Origin: Gymnopilus junonius | Lineage: Eukaryota; Basidiomycota; Agaricomycetes; Agaricales; Galerinaceae | NCBI GenBank assembly: GCA_015501075.1 | Contig: JADNYJ010000125.1 | Location: 1-64,000 of the forward strand | DNA: 64,000 nucleotides | Reading direction: 5' to 3' | Part shown: positions 38,468 through 50,953 of the stretch, in pieces | Position numbering within the stretch: position 1 is the first letter of the stretch | How the letters are laid out: every line of letters starts with the position of its first letter | Notes under the pieces: generated by a model | What the model was told of the DNA's origin: nothing | The model's database searches: none | What the model saw: only the letters and a program-made list of their open reading frames with translations | Position numbers and translations under genes: made by a program

Positions 38468-38864
38468 TCATCGCCTCTTTGTCAACCTCCTGCTATCAGC
38501 TATAAAAGGAAAACAAGGTCATCAATCAAACAAAATTCACAAAGGAAGAAAAACCAAACAAAAATGACATACCCGCCGTCTTAGCTTTCTTGGGCGCACC
38601 CTTGCCTCTCTTCTTTCTGTCTTGCACATCCTGTAACCTCTCCTCCTCATCCTCGTCAACCATCTCTAACTCAGGATACTTCCTAATAATTGTCGGAATG
38701 TTAAAGTGCGCAGGGTAGTACGAGACCATGGAGGGCCCGCGCAGACGGGCTCGAAGGTATTTTGCGCCTGTGCGAAGACTTTGGGGGTTATAGCTCGTTT
38801 GGAAGATGCTGCATTGGAGCTGTTTGAGCGCTTGCAAACGCGAAGGCGGCACAAAGGCGGCCAT
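38468..38864 (-). CDS. rsm27: mitochondrial ribosomal protein mS33 (Rsm27)
   Basis: Two exons (38864-38573, 38499-38468) give 107 residues. R-L-Q-A-L-K-Q-L-Q-C-S-I-F-Q-T-S-Y-N-P, R-T-G-A-K-Y-L-R-A-R-L-R-G-P-S-M and the basic K-K-R-G-K-G-A-P-K-K-A-K tail are signatures of the S27/S33 mitochondrial small-subunit protein. The second exon is only 32 nt and supplies the last residues A-D-S-R-R-L-T-K-R-R; without it the frame would run into the intron. It belongs to the mitoribosome small subunit in the matrix. The ATG at 38864 is preferred over upstream in-frame codons because homology begins there. Confidence 0.92.
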
Positions 38865-41800
38865 TAGAGCAGAGCCCAAGACGTATGAGCTTAATGAGTT
38901 GAGTTCACAGTTCACCGATGGCGGGATTTTCGCCAGGGTGACGGCGTGTAAATCACGCAGGACCAAATAGTCCAAAAATAGATCTTACCGCCCGACGCAT
39001 CTGTTTTGCATCTGGTCTGTAATCTTAAGGCGGACAAATGTAATAACATGCGGCCAGAACAGCAACACGTAAAAATTTTACAGACATGGGACTTTGTTTA
39101 ACAGTAAATGTTGCGGTGATCGTGCCCTAAGTGAATAATTAGGAAGATTCATAAGTACTATAGCTAGTAAGCGCCCGCCGCCGTAGGTCTGTAACAGCCG
39201 TCGGTTTTCGGCAAAGCGCAATCTTTTGGATCCATTTTTTCAGCCGAAAAAACGTGTCCAGGACATGGTGAAGACGTGGCTTGCAGGTTACTGTAGGATC
39301 CGGCAAGGATCCGGACAGGACAATCAGTTGATAGCAACACAGCCGCGAATTTGGTCCGAACATTCCATAAACGCGCGTCAGGCGCTCAATGGAAAATGTT
39401 GACTTTGCTGCGATCGTGTAAGCAAAGAGTAATGGTACCTATATGCGATGTTGCACACTACCGTACACAATTCAGAGTTCATAAATATGCGAACAGGACA
39501 GATCTAATTGTTGAGCTTCATGGCGACTCGTCCTGTGCAAGTACTTATGTCTGCATGATTTTTTTGATACTTGTAGCGGATCAGTGGATTTGGTCTCAAG
39601 CTCTTCATCTAAATCATATCTTGATGATCCGGACAGTAGTCCACCTCTTGACGATATATCCCCAAATCAACCTTGGTCTTTCTTGCAGGGGCGAAGTAAT
39701 TAATCAGATCAAGCCTGAAGACATCGACATTGCAAAAAAAACCCTGATAATCTACTCGAGTCTTTAGGGTGGTATCGCATATTCGGAGGCTGCGTTATGG
39801 AAATCGAAATGTCCAACTTCGGAGTATGTAGTTGAAAGATTGAATGAAACTTTCTAATTCCAAGTTGCCGGCGGAGGATATGTATACGTCGACGCCACAC
39901 TGCCTCGATGGTCATGATTATTCTTTCCAGCGGGAAGGACATAAGGTTTATATAGCCGACTTGAAGTTACTAAAACTCGGTGAGAAAACATGTTTGGATG
40001 ATTTTTTTTGGGAAATGAAACTTGACGCTACAAAAGTATTTTCAGAACTTGGATCTGGACCTAGTGGACTGATCATGAGTAAGTAGGCCGGGGTAATTTC
40101 CTGAAGACAAGTCCACTAACACAATAAAGCGGGACATGAACGCAGGCATGGAAATCAACCCTGAATAATAATAAGGCAAATGAACCTCAAGGCAATCACC
40201 AAAATCTGCAAGTACGTTTGTACCATACGTATATGATAGATACGGCCAAAGGGTGACGTACAAAACCAGGATGTCTGGCCGCAACTTCGAAAATCGCATT
40301 AGGAAAATTGAAGAAAATGGACCGTCGGAAGACGGGAACACTGCCTCTATCCCCGATCCGGCTGTAGACATCCATACCGGCGGGATGTAATCATCACGGA
40401 CACGACTAGTTGTAAAAACGTGGTCGAAGGGTTTGGAGTCAAGTGACAGGAAAATGGCGAAGCGAAACTCGACGACAAGCTGTTCAAGGATGATGATTGT
40501 CGAGGAGGTACGTAGCATCCTAAACAAGAATCAAAGCGCTTTTGTTCGCTGATGAATCAGTGGGCGCGTGCACTGGTAAGTATGTAGAATGCAGACAAGA
40601 AATTCTGAAAATGTTTGTAGGAATGATCATCTATGTAGCATAAACCCTACAGGTAAGTACTTAACTGCGAACAGCTAACTGGTGTTTCTGAAGAATCATA
40701 CTCAATTGATAACGTTTAACATTTTGACTTGCCCTTTATTTTAGATCACACTAATGGGCTTGAAGCTTGGAAGCGTACTGATCGACTCGTCCCTAGCTTG
40801 AACTCCCGGCATCGGACCCTCTCAGTAGACGGTGGGTTGCTAGTGCTAGCGCTAGAGTAGAGCTGCTTAAACACAGCCCCTGAATCCCGATTAGTGATAG
40901 TGTTCCGGTGAAACTGCTCTGGACCATCTCGAGCTTGAGCTCGGGTTTGGACTTTGCAGGGGTGCATTCGAGGGAGACGAACTAGCGTTTAGTCGACTGG
41001 CCGAACACCGAGAGCCTTGATGGACGGTCAACCATACGTGGACCTACAAGGTTCAAAACGGCTACATAACGGTGATGGACGGAAAAGTGAAGCTTTTGAA
41101 AGATTTCAGCCAAGGCGCCTCCGTGTTTTCCCTGTTTAATGTTTGAACATTTGCGGTTTGACATGGCGAATTGTCCGATTAGTTCAATTGTGAATGCATG
41201 TTGATTTTGGAGAATCTGTTTTGTTTCCTTTTTTTCGACTTTGAAATTTGCATTGGTGTTTTGACCTTTGGACGTTGAATCTTGTGTCCGGTGGTGTGTA
41301 GATACCGATGATTGTAAGGCACGATGTTGGGAAGGGACGGAACAAAGGTTGGCTAGTGCATGCTGGAAGCCCCGATGTCTTTCGACCTTGGTGTTTGGAT
41401 CTTGAACGCGAACATATTAGATATGCGACCGGCGGTCGTCGTGAAATCGTTATGGGCACTGGAATATGAATAATGATATTCTTGCCGATGCGAGTCCAGA
41501 GTTGTTGATCATCGCTTGTTTGATTGTTTATTCGTCGTGGTGTTCAGACCTTTAAAGTCGCAGGACACGACACACACAAGTGCTGTGTGTAGAGCAGCGA
41601 CAGAGAATCAATCTGCCAGAGTGTGGACATTCATGATGACGTCGCTGGGAGTGTCTGAACCCGAGCGGAATCAAGCTGATGGGGTATGCAGCTGTGTCTG
41701 AATCTTTCGTTGGATGTTTGCAGGTGATAGAGAAAATCCTATAAATGGATTTGATAATTGAGCGGTGGCCCAGTGACTCGAACAGCGATACGCACAGGCG

Positions 41801-41916
41801 GGCCGGGGGGAGAAGTGAGTCAAAAGCATGACTCGAGGCTTGTCAAGTTGACATGACGGGCAGGGATAAATGGGGCGGCGAGAGTAAAGAGGCCGCAAAA
41901 GAACCTGCTTTCCGTC
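38865..41916. other. gene-poor stretch with coding-like relics
   Basis: No complete gene was recognised in 3 kb. Around 39570-40085 (plus) pieces with coding-like composition occur in changing frames, for example S-S-S-S-S-K-S-Y-L-D-D-P-D-S-S-P-P near 39590, L-E-S-L-G-W-Y-R-I-F-G-G near 39760, and an open stretch 39844-40086. They may be exons of an unrecognised gene or a decayed one. A minus open frame 40042-40527 is hydrophobic in parts but has no clear homology. No transposon features were found. Confidence 0.4.
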
Positions 41917-42523
41917 ATGGCACAGCAACTGAACAAGGACGACTACGTGTTTTTTTGGAAGACGAATGAAGTGCAGTAGGCATCATGTGCACTGATTAAT
42001 ATTTACTGAACTGAAGGGATGTGATAGCGGCTGGGGGTCGCAGTGGTATCATTCGCCGTTTACTGCGAAAGTGGTGTTTGAGGAAGGAGACAAGGAAGAG
42101 GAGGTCAAGTTTGCGACTGCGGAGCATTGGATGATGGTGCAAAAGGCATTACTATTCAAGGATGCCGAGGTGGCACGGGAGGTTCTGGAGGTGGAAGGAA
42201 CGGGCCAGAAAGACATGACATATGTAAAGTCGCTGGGCCGCAAGGTGAGGAATTTCGACGAAGAAAAGTGGGTTGAGGCGCGAGAGAGGATCGTGCTGGA
42301 AGGCAACTTGCTCAAGTTCTCACAGAACCAGGAGCTGGGGGAGAAATTGGTGGCTACGGGGGACAAGCAGATTGTGGAGGCCAGCCCGCGAGACAGGATC
42401 TGGGGCGTGGGGTTTGGGGAGAAGAATGCGCTGGAGGAGAGGACGCGATGGGGACTGAATCTGCTCGGCAAGGCGCTCGAGTCGACGCGGGGCAGGCTGA
42501 GAAATGAGCGTGGGAATAGTTGA
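41917..42523 (+). CDS. NADAR-family protein (YbiA-like)
   Basis: Exons 41917-41975 and 42028-42523 give 184 residues, a full NADAR domain and nothing else. It begins Y-V-F-F-W-K-T-N-E-V-H-G-W-G-S-Q-W-Y-H-S-P-F and continues F-A-T-A-E-H-W-M-M-V-Q-K-A-L-L-F, then K-S-L-G-R-K-V, ending with W-G-x-N-L-L-G-K-A-L. These are the conserved blocks of DUF1768/NADAR. Bacterial and plant relatives are N-glycosidases acting on reactive riboflavin intermediates, and other members remove ADP-ribose from guanine in DNA. Which applies in this fungus is not known. There are no targeting signals, so it is probably cytosolic. Confidence 0.88.
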
Positions 42524-42724
42524 ATGGATGTTTTGGTGTCTGTCTTTGATAGTTGAATCTGCACTCCATCTTGAGCCTGCCATGTATGCAGAGAAAGTCA
42601 GGAAACCGCAGTCCTCCCATCCACCGCCCAAGCTGCCCCACACTGTTCCATCCCCAACCATTCAGCCCCCCACAAAGCCCGCGACTGCCCCCCCGTCAAC
42701 GTATGGAGTCTTAGAATAGAGAAG

Positions 42725-45700
42725 ATGGCTGCAGCCCGCGCTGCCCCTGCTGCTCCCCCATCCGTCCCTCCTCCGCCCCCCAAAAACACCCTCCCCAAGA
42801 GGATCCCTTCGTTGCCCCAGCCTCATCTTCCGCCCCCGCCCCCGATCCAGAGAACTGGCCTCAGGTCGGAAAAGCCACCCCCCAAGGCCCTCCCGTGTCC
42901 TCGGATGGCACTTTATCAACCTCCCAGTCCCAACCGAGCACCCCTTCGAGAAAAGGTGCCCTTCTTTGTCCTATTTCGGTTCCGAGTTGTTGACCCTTTT
43001 ATTTCAGGCGAAAAGACGAAATGGGTGCCTATACCACCAGAGGAGCTGCAAGCTGCAGCCGATGCCGTGTTGAAAAGCCGCAACCAGTCCCAACCGCACT
43101 CCAGGAACCGCTCCAACCATCCGCGCAACACCAACTCGACTTCCTCTCCTCTCAACATGACCTCTGCCCTGCCCCACACACGGTCTCAATCTGGCCGCAC
43201 CTCTGCATCTCACTCCCGTGTCCAGAGCCGCGCAGGCAGTATCCAGTCCAGTCCACGCGTCGCCCGCAGCAAGCAGCTGCCGATAGACGAAAACCCTAGC
43301 CCGAAGGCTGTCGAGCCTACAGATGCTTCTTCTACCTCAGACTATATATCTCCCTCTAATTCTAACCTTAATTTCAACCATCCTTCACATGCTGTGCCAA
43401 ATGGTGTCTATCATCCTCCTCCCTCTGCTGCTGTCGCCATCCAATCACCCCCTCCTCCATCATTCCATGCGTCTACCCCCGCTTTCTATCCCCAAGGCCT
43501 CAACGGCGCCTCTCCTCTTCATCATCTCACACCGCCACCATCTATAGGCTCTCCTCTGTCTCCTTCTTCGCCTCCCACTCATCCCTACCCATACCCTATG
43601 CCGATGTATAGTCCGTACGACTATACCGCTCCTGGACCCTCTTTTGCTCCGGGACTCAATCCTTATGCTCCATGGCAAGATTATCCTCCACCCCCCAGGC
43701 ATCATCTTTCTGGTCAGCAGAGTCCGATTTATCCACCGCCACCTCCACAGCATTTTGCACTGCAGGGGCATGACACCCCTCCTCCGCCTATCTCTCTTTC
43801 TGGGAGTGTCAATGGCGCACCTGTTGCACCTGCTTTATTGAATCCCAGTGCGAGCACGAGTAGCAGTGCAGCCAGGGAGAAAACTATGGTATTTGGGAGC
43901 ATAAGTCTCGGCTCTCGCTCGCCTGATCCATTGTCTGTCCCTCTGCCTCTTTCCTCTGCTCCTTCCGCGTCAGGTGTCAATGGGGGAACACATGGCGCGT
44001 CAGCAGAGGCGGAGAAGCTGAATATGGTTATTGGCAAGACGCCGACGTTCTCTATCGGTGTGGATACGGATGAGCTAGCCTCCGGGAGTGTGCCGGCGCG
44101 TTTGCGCTCGAGGGCCAAAGCGGGTGAGGGTGTTAATGGTGTCAGTATCAATGGCAAAGAAAAGGAGGAAGAAGAGACTGTGGAGTCTTCTTCTAGTCCT
44201 GGAAAGACGCGTGCTCCCACGGGTGCAATGTCTGCATCTACATCTGCGGCGGAGGTGAAAAAGTGGAAGTTCGGTACGATGAGTTCGGAGGGTGCTAACA
44301 CGTCACTCCCTCCTTCAGACGTGAGCAAGGCTGGACCTTCGAATTCGAGTGCCAGTAACAACAACGGTGTTGTGGTACCAATGGCCGTTCAGATGCATCA
44401 TTCTGCGACGATGCCTGAAATTTCTACAGGCGGGCTGTTGATAAGTCCTCCACCTGCTGTGCCGTTTGCTTTAGAAGCGCGGAGTAGTCCCTCGTTCGTC
44501 TTACCTGCTCAACCTCCTCGTCGCCTTTCTTCCGCCTCCAGCGCTCCCTTGGAGGTTGATCCATCTCTAGCACCACCTCCAGCAGCGCTTACAGAAAAGA
44601 AGCAATGAGAACAGAAACAGAGGACCCGGACCTCGAGGTGAAAGACTATGGGTTCGGCTTTGGTGCTGCCTCAGGGTCGGGATACGCCACTGTTCAAGCC
44701 AAGGAGGAGCGCCTTGCGAGGCAGCAGAGACATCAGAGGGAAAGAGAGATGGAGACGGAGAGACTCAGGCGGGAGAGGGAGTTGTTGCCACCTGGGTGGG
44801 TGGAGGAGGCAACTCTGCATTCTCCCTATAAGCAGCCGTATGTGCCTGGGGCGGAGGTAGGCGTGGAGGAGAGCTCGATTCCTGAGATGGAGGTGTTGAG
44901 TTTGGGCTCCCCGAGGGGTGATGTCGAGGGTGCTGTTGGTGGCGGTAGTATCAGTCCTATACTTGGGAGGGAGTATCCTCATCCGAGAGGCGGTCCTCCT
45001 CAGGAGGGTATGCTTCCATACCCAAGCCGAGGGAGAAGGGGATACGGAAGAGGGTATGGAGGCCCTGCTGACAGAGGTGCAGGTGAGAGGAGGGGAAGAG
45101 GCAGGGGAATCAATGGGTTTGGAGGAAGGGGATATGGGGGTGGGCGGGGGTATAATGCGCGTGGGGGGCCTCAACAGCGTCCAGGACCATCTGGACCTCC
45201 GCCGTTTAGTCTTACCCCTCCTCCGCACTTCCTGCCTCTGCCTCTGGTCCCTCCTCATGAACAAGGGCAGCATTATTACCCTCCGCCGCGACAGCAGCAT
45301 CAACCGCCACATTTCCTCCCTCCACCACCTCCGCTAAATGGCTATGATGGATACGCTGGTGGACCACCTCCTCCGCCGCATGGTGTCCCAGCACCACATC
45401 CGCATCATCACTTGCCTATACCCCCGCCGTTACCCGCGGCTTTGAGTGGTGGTGCGCCTCCTGGGCTTGGAGGAGCCCCTTTGCCGCCGCCTCAGTCGAC
45501 GATCCCATTCCCCCTTGATCCAACTAGGTATTGGTTGTTGGGTCAGTTGGAGTATTATCTGAGTACGCAGAACATGGCTCAAGACTTTTTCCTGAGGCAG
45601 AGGGTCAGTTCTTTATTTTTTGTCCTGCTTTTGAATTCGTTTTATGATCACGGAACTAACTTCTGGTTGTTCGTATTCTATCTAGATGGACGCCAGAGGC

Positions 45701-46288
45701 TGGATCCCAATACCCCTCATCGCGTCCTTTAACCGCGTCAAGCTATTCACGCACGACACCCAGCTCGTGCGGGACGTCCTCGCGCTCTCGCAGCTAGTCC
45801 AAGTGAGAGGGAGCATGGTACGCATGGGCGGGTGGGAGCAGTTCGTCTTGCCCGATGCTCAGCCGAGTACGGTCGAGGATCAGCCGCTTCCGTTGGTATA
45901 CCAGCCACAGAATATGGGGTATTGGGACGATGGAGGGTATCACCCCCCTCCTCAGCTACAGCAGCAGTCGGTGTGGCAGCCTCCTTCGTCTTCGTCATCT
46001 CACGAAGAGGGTTCGAGTCGGCGTGATGTTCGAGAGAACCATGTCGAGGAGGCTGAGGGCGCTGTCAATGGCCACAGTCAGGGTGCTACTTCACAAGGTG
46101 CTAGTAACCTTGCGCAGGAACAGGAACCCTCCGTTGTTGCGGGTAGTGCCGCCGTTACCATTAATGGCGTGCACAAGCATGCGGTTGAAGAAGAGTTCGA
46201 AGAGGAAGAGGAGGAGGAGGACGTCGTCTTTGTCATGGGCGACGAGGCTGCTAATGGGGGTTCGTGGTCTCCTGATCGCAGTTCATGA
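42725..46288 (+). CDS. LARP1-like La-motif RNA-binding protein (two frame breaks)
   Basis: Exons 42725-42955, 43008-45603 and 45686-46288. With two added bases they make 1143 residues. W-V-P-I-P-P-E-E-L-Q-A-A-A-D-A-V early on and a long disordered Ser/Pro-rich and then RGG/Gly-Arg-Tyr-rich linker precede the La motif (about 45520-45860). The La motif reads Q-L-E-Y-Y-L-S-T-Q-N-M-A-Q-D-F-F-L-R-Q-R-M, then W-I-P-I-P-L-I-A-S-F-N-R-V-K and the closing W-E-Q-F-V-L-P. LARP1 proteins bind capped 5'-TOP or poly(A) mRNA and link TOR to translation. The C-terminal DM15 repeats of animal LARP1 are not visible. Frame breaks: within the C/A runs at about 42774-42805 (a 38-nt intron is a weaker alternative), and at 44595-44602 (A run), where E-K-K must continue as A-M-R-T-E-T-E-D. 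Confidence 0.85.
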
Positions 46289-48966
46289 TTGTTGTGGTTG
46301 GTAAATTCTGGCTCAGCTGCTGTCGACCACGCCGCACGATTTCAAAAGGGTTACTTCTCGGTCGCTTTTTGTTCCGTCCTCACACGGGGAAGGATCCAAC
46401 GATACACATAACTGGACGACACTGGGACCGTTTCCTTGGTCGTCTCTTCTTGAGAGGCTTTTCTCTTTCGCTGTCGACCTGCTGTCGACACAATACATAC
46501 ACACATATATGCAATATCAATCCGTGCACATCGCCTCTTCTTCTTGCAGTCTTTCTTGCTGTCATATACTACATATGCCTCATAGGCTTTATAAACACAT
46601 GCCTTGCCTTGTCGAACTCGAGGTTGCTTCCCCGTCTTAAAAGGGATAGTTTTCATCCTCTTCACTTTGTTGTCCAGTTTTTTTTTTTTTTCTTTCTTTC
46701 TTCACTTTTCCCTTGGGCTTGTTGACCTTTCTAAAGATATTTATCCGTCCACCATCACGTTTTCATGTTGTCCTTTCCCCTTCATATCTTGGATTGGACT
46801 CTTCCCTCTCCGCATGTCTCTGTTTGCTGCTATATTCTCCTTGTTCTTTTCACCCTTCCGTGTTTTTTGTCAAGATAAATTTCTCCAGCTCTAACCTGAT
46901 ACTTACAATATCATATTCTCGCACAGTTTACAGACACTCTGTTCCTTTCCGTCCACCTTTCCTCGCCCAAAAGTTGGGCTCGACCTCATTGGTTCATCGT
47001 AATTCTTTATCACTACCCCATCCTATTATTACATGTACATTCCCCATGCATCTTCCCTCTTCTCTCTGGTTTCGTGCAACCACATATCGTCGTCATTTCA
47101 GTTCCTTCTCTTTCACATCCTTTCTGTCATTTTCCTCTCGTTTTGTCTTGCGTCACGTCTGAATAACACGCTTGCTTGGAGTTTTCGGCTGGTTGATATT
47201 CTTTCACGTTTGATGGTTCTGCTGTCCTCTACTGAATTTTTTTTGCCCTCGCCAAATATTAACGTCTTTACGTCCGCCTCTTTCTTTCTCTTATTTTATT
47301 GTTCTTGTCGTAGGGCTCTGTTTGCATTATTTCATGTACATAAATATTCTTTTTCTTCTCTCTCTGTCATATACATACATACCGTCCCTTGTTCTTCATT
47401 CAAATTCCATACACTCTCATACGAACATATTCCTTATTCTGCGCCTCATTCGCCGTAATTTAAAGATACAGATATAGGTTTGCGTGTAACAGCTTGCGGT
47501 TTCTTTGTCAACCCAGTGAGTTCATGATAAGTATAATCGATCACAGCGAGTGAACAGTCCACATTGAACGTTTGAACAGTTGAATTCAATGCCCTCAGTC
47601 AAGTATTACGAGACAAATTACAATCACGACAAGCTTTATTGAACGTTCGTAGAAGAAATAACTCAGCTATTTCGAACTGATTCAAGGGCATAATCGAATC
47701 CTTTGTAACACTCGTCGGATCCGTATCGGTAACTCAGAGATCATCCTTGACACTTCTGGTAGTAGACGAAGGAAACACACAGGTCTGAAGAGCCGTGCTG
47801 GTAATTGGCTTCAAACCAGGGTATCATTGGATGTTTTCTGAGCGATGGTCGGGCATCCTGTATCATGGCAGTAGAGATAATTCACCGGTCTTGAATGTAG
47901 GGCAGTTACAACAACATGGCTCTCAGAAAGACGATGTGATAGAACCCAATCGGAATATAAATGTGTATATCGAGCTTGATCCTGATTCCTGACGGTAGTC
48001 GACCTTCAAACTGGCGACCAGATAAGGGTAAAGATAGACCAGACGCATGATACATATAGAGTGGACAGGGGAACGGCGATTCGAATTTGAAATGGCGTCC
48101 ACAAGCGTTCTCGGACCTCATACTACTAGGTACCTTTGCACACTGTAGTTATAAGTAACTGGCGCCCGCAAGTGACCGCAACAGGGATCGGATTCCGTAC
48201 ACGCATCTTAGGTCAGAAATTTTTGTGAAGGCTCCTCCAGAAAGCGAGAGATGGCTAGCCTGAAAAAGCCGCAGTCGAGGTGCAAGTACACAGAACTGAG
48301 TTACCGGTTGTTGCCTCAAAAGAGCGGAGGGTGATAGGGCCTAAGACCCTGTGGGTTGCCCGACGTCCTTTGATGGTCACTTAGAATTATGACCCAGTTG
48401 GCTCTCGAAGGTGTTGTCGTTGAGAATTGAAGAATTCCAACAGCGCAAGGATCCCAGGAGACCTTGTGGCAGATTTATATTGGGTATCTTTAGAAAACCA
48501 GAAAGAGGCCGTTCTTGATGAAACTTGCTTTAATTATGATCATGCGACAGAAAACAGGTCCCGCTGATGATGCGTCTGCGTGAAAGCTTCATCAATTGAA
48601 CAAAATGTTGACAAAAAATCGTATTCTGTCGCCTATCTTGAACATTACTGATCGACGGTAACAATAATGTACCCAAATCATTAGGGCCAGATTAAAAACG
48701 GGATAGCCTAGCATCAGGGGCCGTACGAGGGGGACTCATTGCAGATACTGTGAAAAGTAGACATTGTCATAGAGATGATGATCATGTACCTTTATGACCT
48801 CGAGAAACATGCACAAATTCCCAGCGCCGAATGTGGCGTTGATCTGGACGGCTGATTATTCGAGGGTCTACTTGATACATATATCTTACCACCGACTTGC
48901 GTTTCAAGGTCGGTTCTCCGATTCCAACCCCCCCTATTTCGTAGACCCACTCCTAATACTGACACG
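46289..48966. other. intergenic; long pyrimidine-rich tract
   Basis: From about 46310 to 47450 the plus strand is strikingly rich in C and T, including an 18-base T/C run near 46679-46691 and many TTCTTT or CTTCC units, directly 3' of the LARP1-like gene. This may be a long 3' untranslated region or simply a skewed spacer. From 47460 to 48960 no gene, RNA or repeat was identified. Confidence 0.5.
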
Positions 48967-50953
48967 ATGCCTATACCAGTTCCAAAGAACAAACCCCAGA
49001 CCCAGTTGAGTCTGTCATGGCCGCCTGTCTTGGTGCGCGACGACGAAACCGAAGAAGAGAGAAGATTGCGGCTGGGTGAGGAAGCGGAAGCAAAGCGCGT
49101 GAGCGATAACATCGATCGACAAATAGAAACAGAGCGGCAGCAGAAAAGAAAGACTGCAGGACCGAAGATATTACTTTTGGGTATGCAGAATTCAACTTTC
49201 CGTAGTACAATTAATTCGACCACTACTCGCCCCATCTCGCAGGTCAGGCAGAGTCAGGAAAGTCAACAGTACTAAAAAACTTCCAACTACATTTCGCTCC
49301 CAAGGCTTTCGAGATCGAGGTAAGTTTCAGCCCCTTATTGCGTAAAGTGCCCCACTCAACTTTGGACACCCGGCAGGCTGAGGTTTGGCGACCTGTCATC
49401 CATTTAAATCTTGTCAGATCCGTCAACTTTATTGTGAACTTGGTCCTATCTCAGAGTCAGGGCCTGCGTGAGTCACTACAGAACCACCAACGAAGGTCGT
49501 CTTCTGTCATAAGCCCCGACCTCCGGAAATTGTGCACTCGATTAGCTCCGTTACGACAAGTCGAAGAAAACCTCATTAAATTCCTGTCTGGTCTGGAACC
49601 GCCGAGGTCCGACGATACTGGGGTGCAATCTCAGCCCTATCGCCCATCCAAAGCACCCGATATTTCTATCCCAGCTAATAACAGATGGAAGCAAGCGTTG
49701 TCCAATCAACGGGTATCTACTGATTCGCGTTCTTCGACTACGCGTAGTGGAGATAGATTTGGAGATAGCCAGAGCCGACGTATCTTAGCAGCGTTAGGGG
49801 ATGACATAGCCGCCCTTTGGAAGGATGTAACAGTGCAAGATATTTTGAAATCATCGGATATTGCTCTAGAAGAGCAGCCTGGGTTGTATGTCACGTTTGA
49901 ATCGAATCTCTGTTTTATCTAACCGAGTTTAGTTTTTTGGACCAGGCTGTTCCAGTAACGAGGGAAGACTTTTTTCCTCGTCCAGGTGCGTAAGCTTGAG
50001 ATTCTGCTCCCACCAGCGTGCCGACACTGTTCCTTCAGATGACGTCCTTAAAGCTCGGGTGACCACCATTAGACCTGAGCAACACACTATCATAGCTGAG
50101 AAAGGTGGTGAAAAAGCGAAGCATTGGACACTATACGACGTTGGTGGGGCTCGAGGGCAAAGAGGTCTGCACAGATTCCTCAGCACAAGTTTCGAACCTG
50201 ACACACCTTTCAGCCGTCTGGGCACAATTCTTCGATGATGGTGAGTTAACCAGCAACTTTTATGACTTCGGCCTACTCATTACTTAAAGTGAATATAATA
50301 ATATTTCTGGCGCCAATGTCGGGATTCAATCAAGTTTTAGCTGAAGATGAAAGCGTGAATCGCTTGGTAGGTGATCTTTTTTACTTGTGCCTTGACTTAT
50401 CTTTATCTTTTCATGACAGACAGACTCACTGAGACTATGGCAAACTATTTGCAGCAATAAACTTCTAGCAGAGGTAGAATTTGTCCTTTTCTTAAACAAG
50501 TTAGATATCCTGGACGCGAAACTCAAAGCTGGTGTCCAGTTTTCATCTTTTGTCACATCATATGTTGACAAACCCAACGAAACAAAACCTGTGGCTAAAT
50601 GTAGGTCACTTTTATCTTCCGTCCCCTTTTTCAACTGCTGATTCTGAATACCAAAGACCTTCTGGATGTTTTTGTATCACTTCACCAGCAATACTCACCG
50701 AAACGCAGGAAGCTTCATCCTCATTTGACATGCGCAGTTGTAAGTGTGCCTATTTCTCAGCAATTGTAATTCTGATCTCATGATTGCCTTGCACTTTCAC
50801 AGGACACTAAGGCAACCTCATCCATAATCATTAGAAGTAAGTCTTTCTAGTAACTGTCTGCTGACTTTTTGTTGAATTGTTTTCTTATCTGTGTATGTAC
50901 TAGTTCAAGAAACAATTCTGGTGAAGATCCTTGCCGAAACAAATATTATATGA
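48967..50953 (+). CDS. divergent heterotrimeric G-protein alpha subunit
   Basis: Eleven exons (48967-49180, 49243-49319, 49377-49885, 49933-49985, 50039-50164, 50214-50240, 50290-50366, 50420-50600, 50657-50739, 50803-50836, 50904-50953) give 476 residues, longer than the usual 350-360 because of a serine-rich insertion in the helical domain (about 49600-49790). Nucleotide motifs: G-Q-A-E-S-G-K-S-T (P-loop), R-V-T-T in switch I, D-V-G-G-A-R-G-Q-R (switch II), F-L-N-K-L-D (guanine specificity) and T-C-A-V-D-T-K-A-T. Switch II has alanine where the GTP-hydrolysing glutamine normally sits. The N-terminus M-P-I-P-V-P-K lacks the Gly2 needed for myristoylation. It transduces signals from GPCRs at the membrane in standard members; in this subgroup the turnover mechanism must differ. 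Confidence 0.92.

Noticed and set aside
43460..45397. Minus-strand open frames over the LARP1-like gene
   Set aside because: They are artefacts of the low-complexity, proline- and glycine-rich coding strand.
49980..50045. Apparent frame break in the G-alpha gene near 50000
   Set aside because: Using the acceptor at 50037-50038 gives a 53-nt intron and the conserved D-D-V-L-K-A-R segment in frame.
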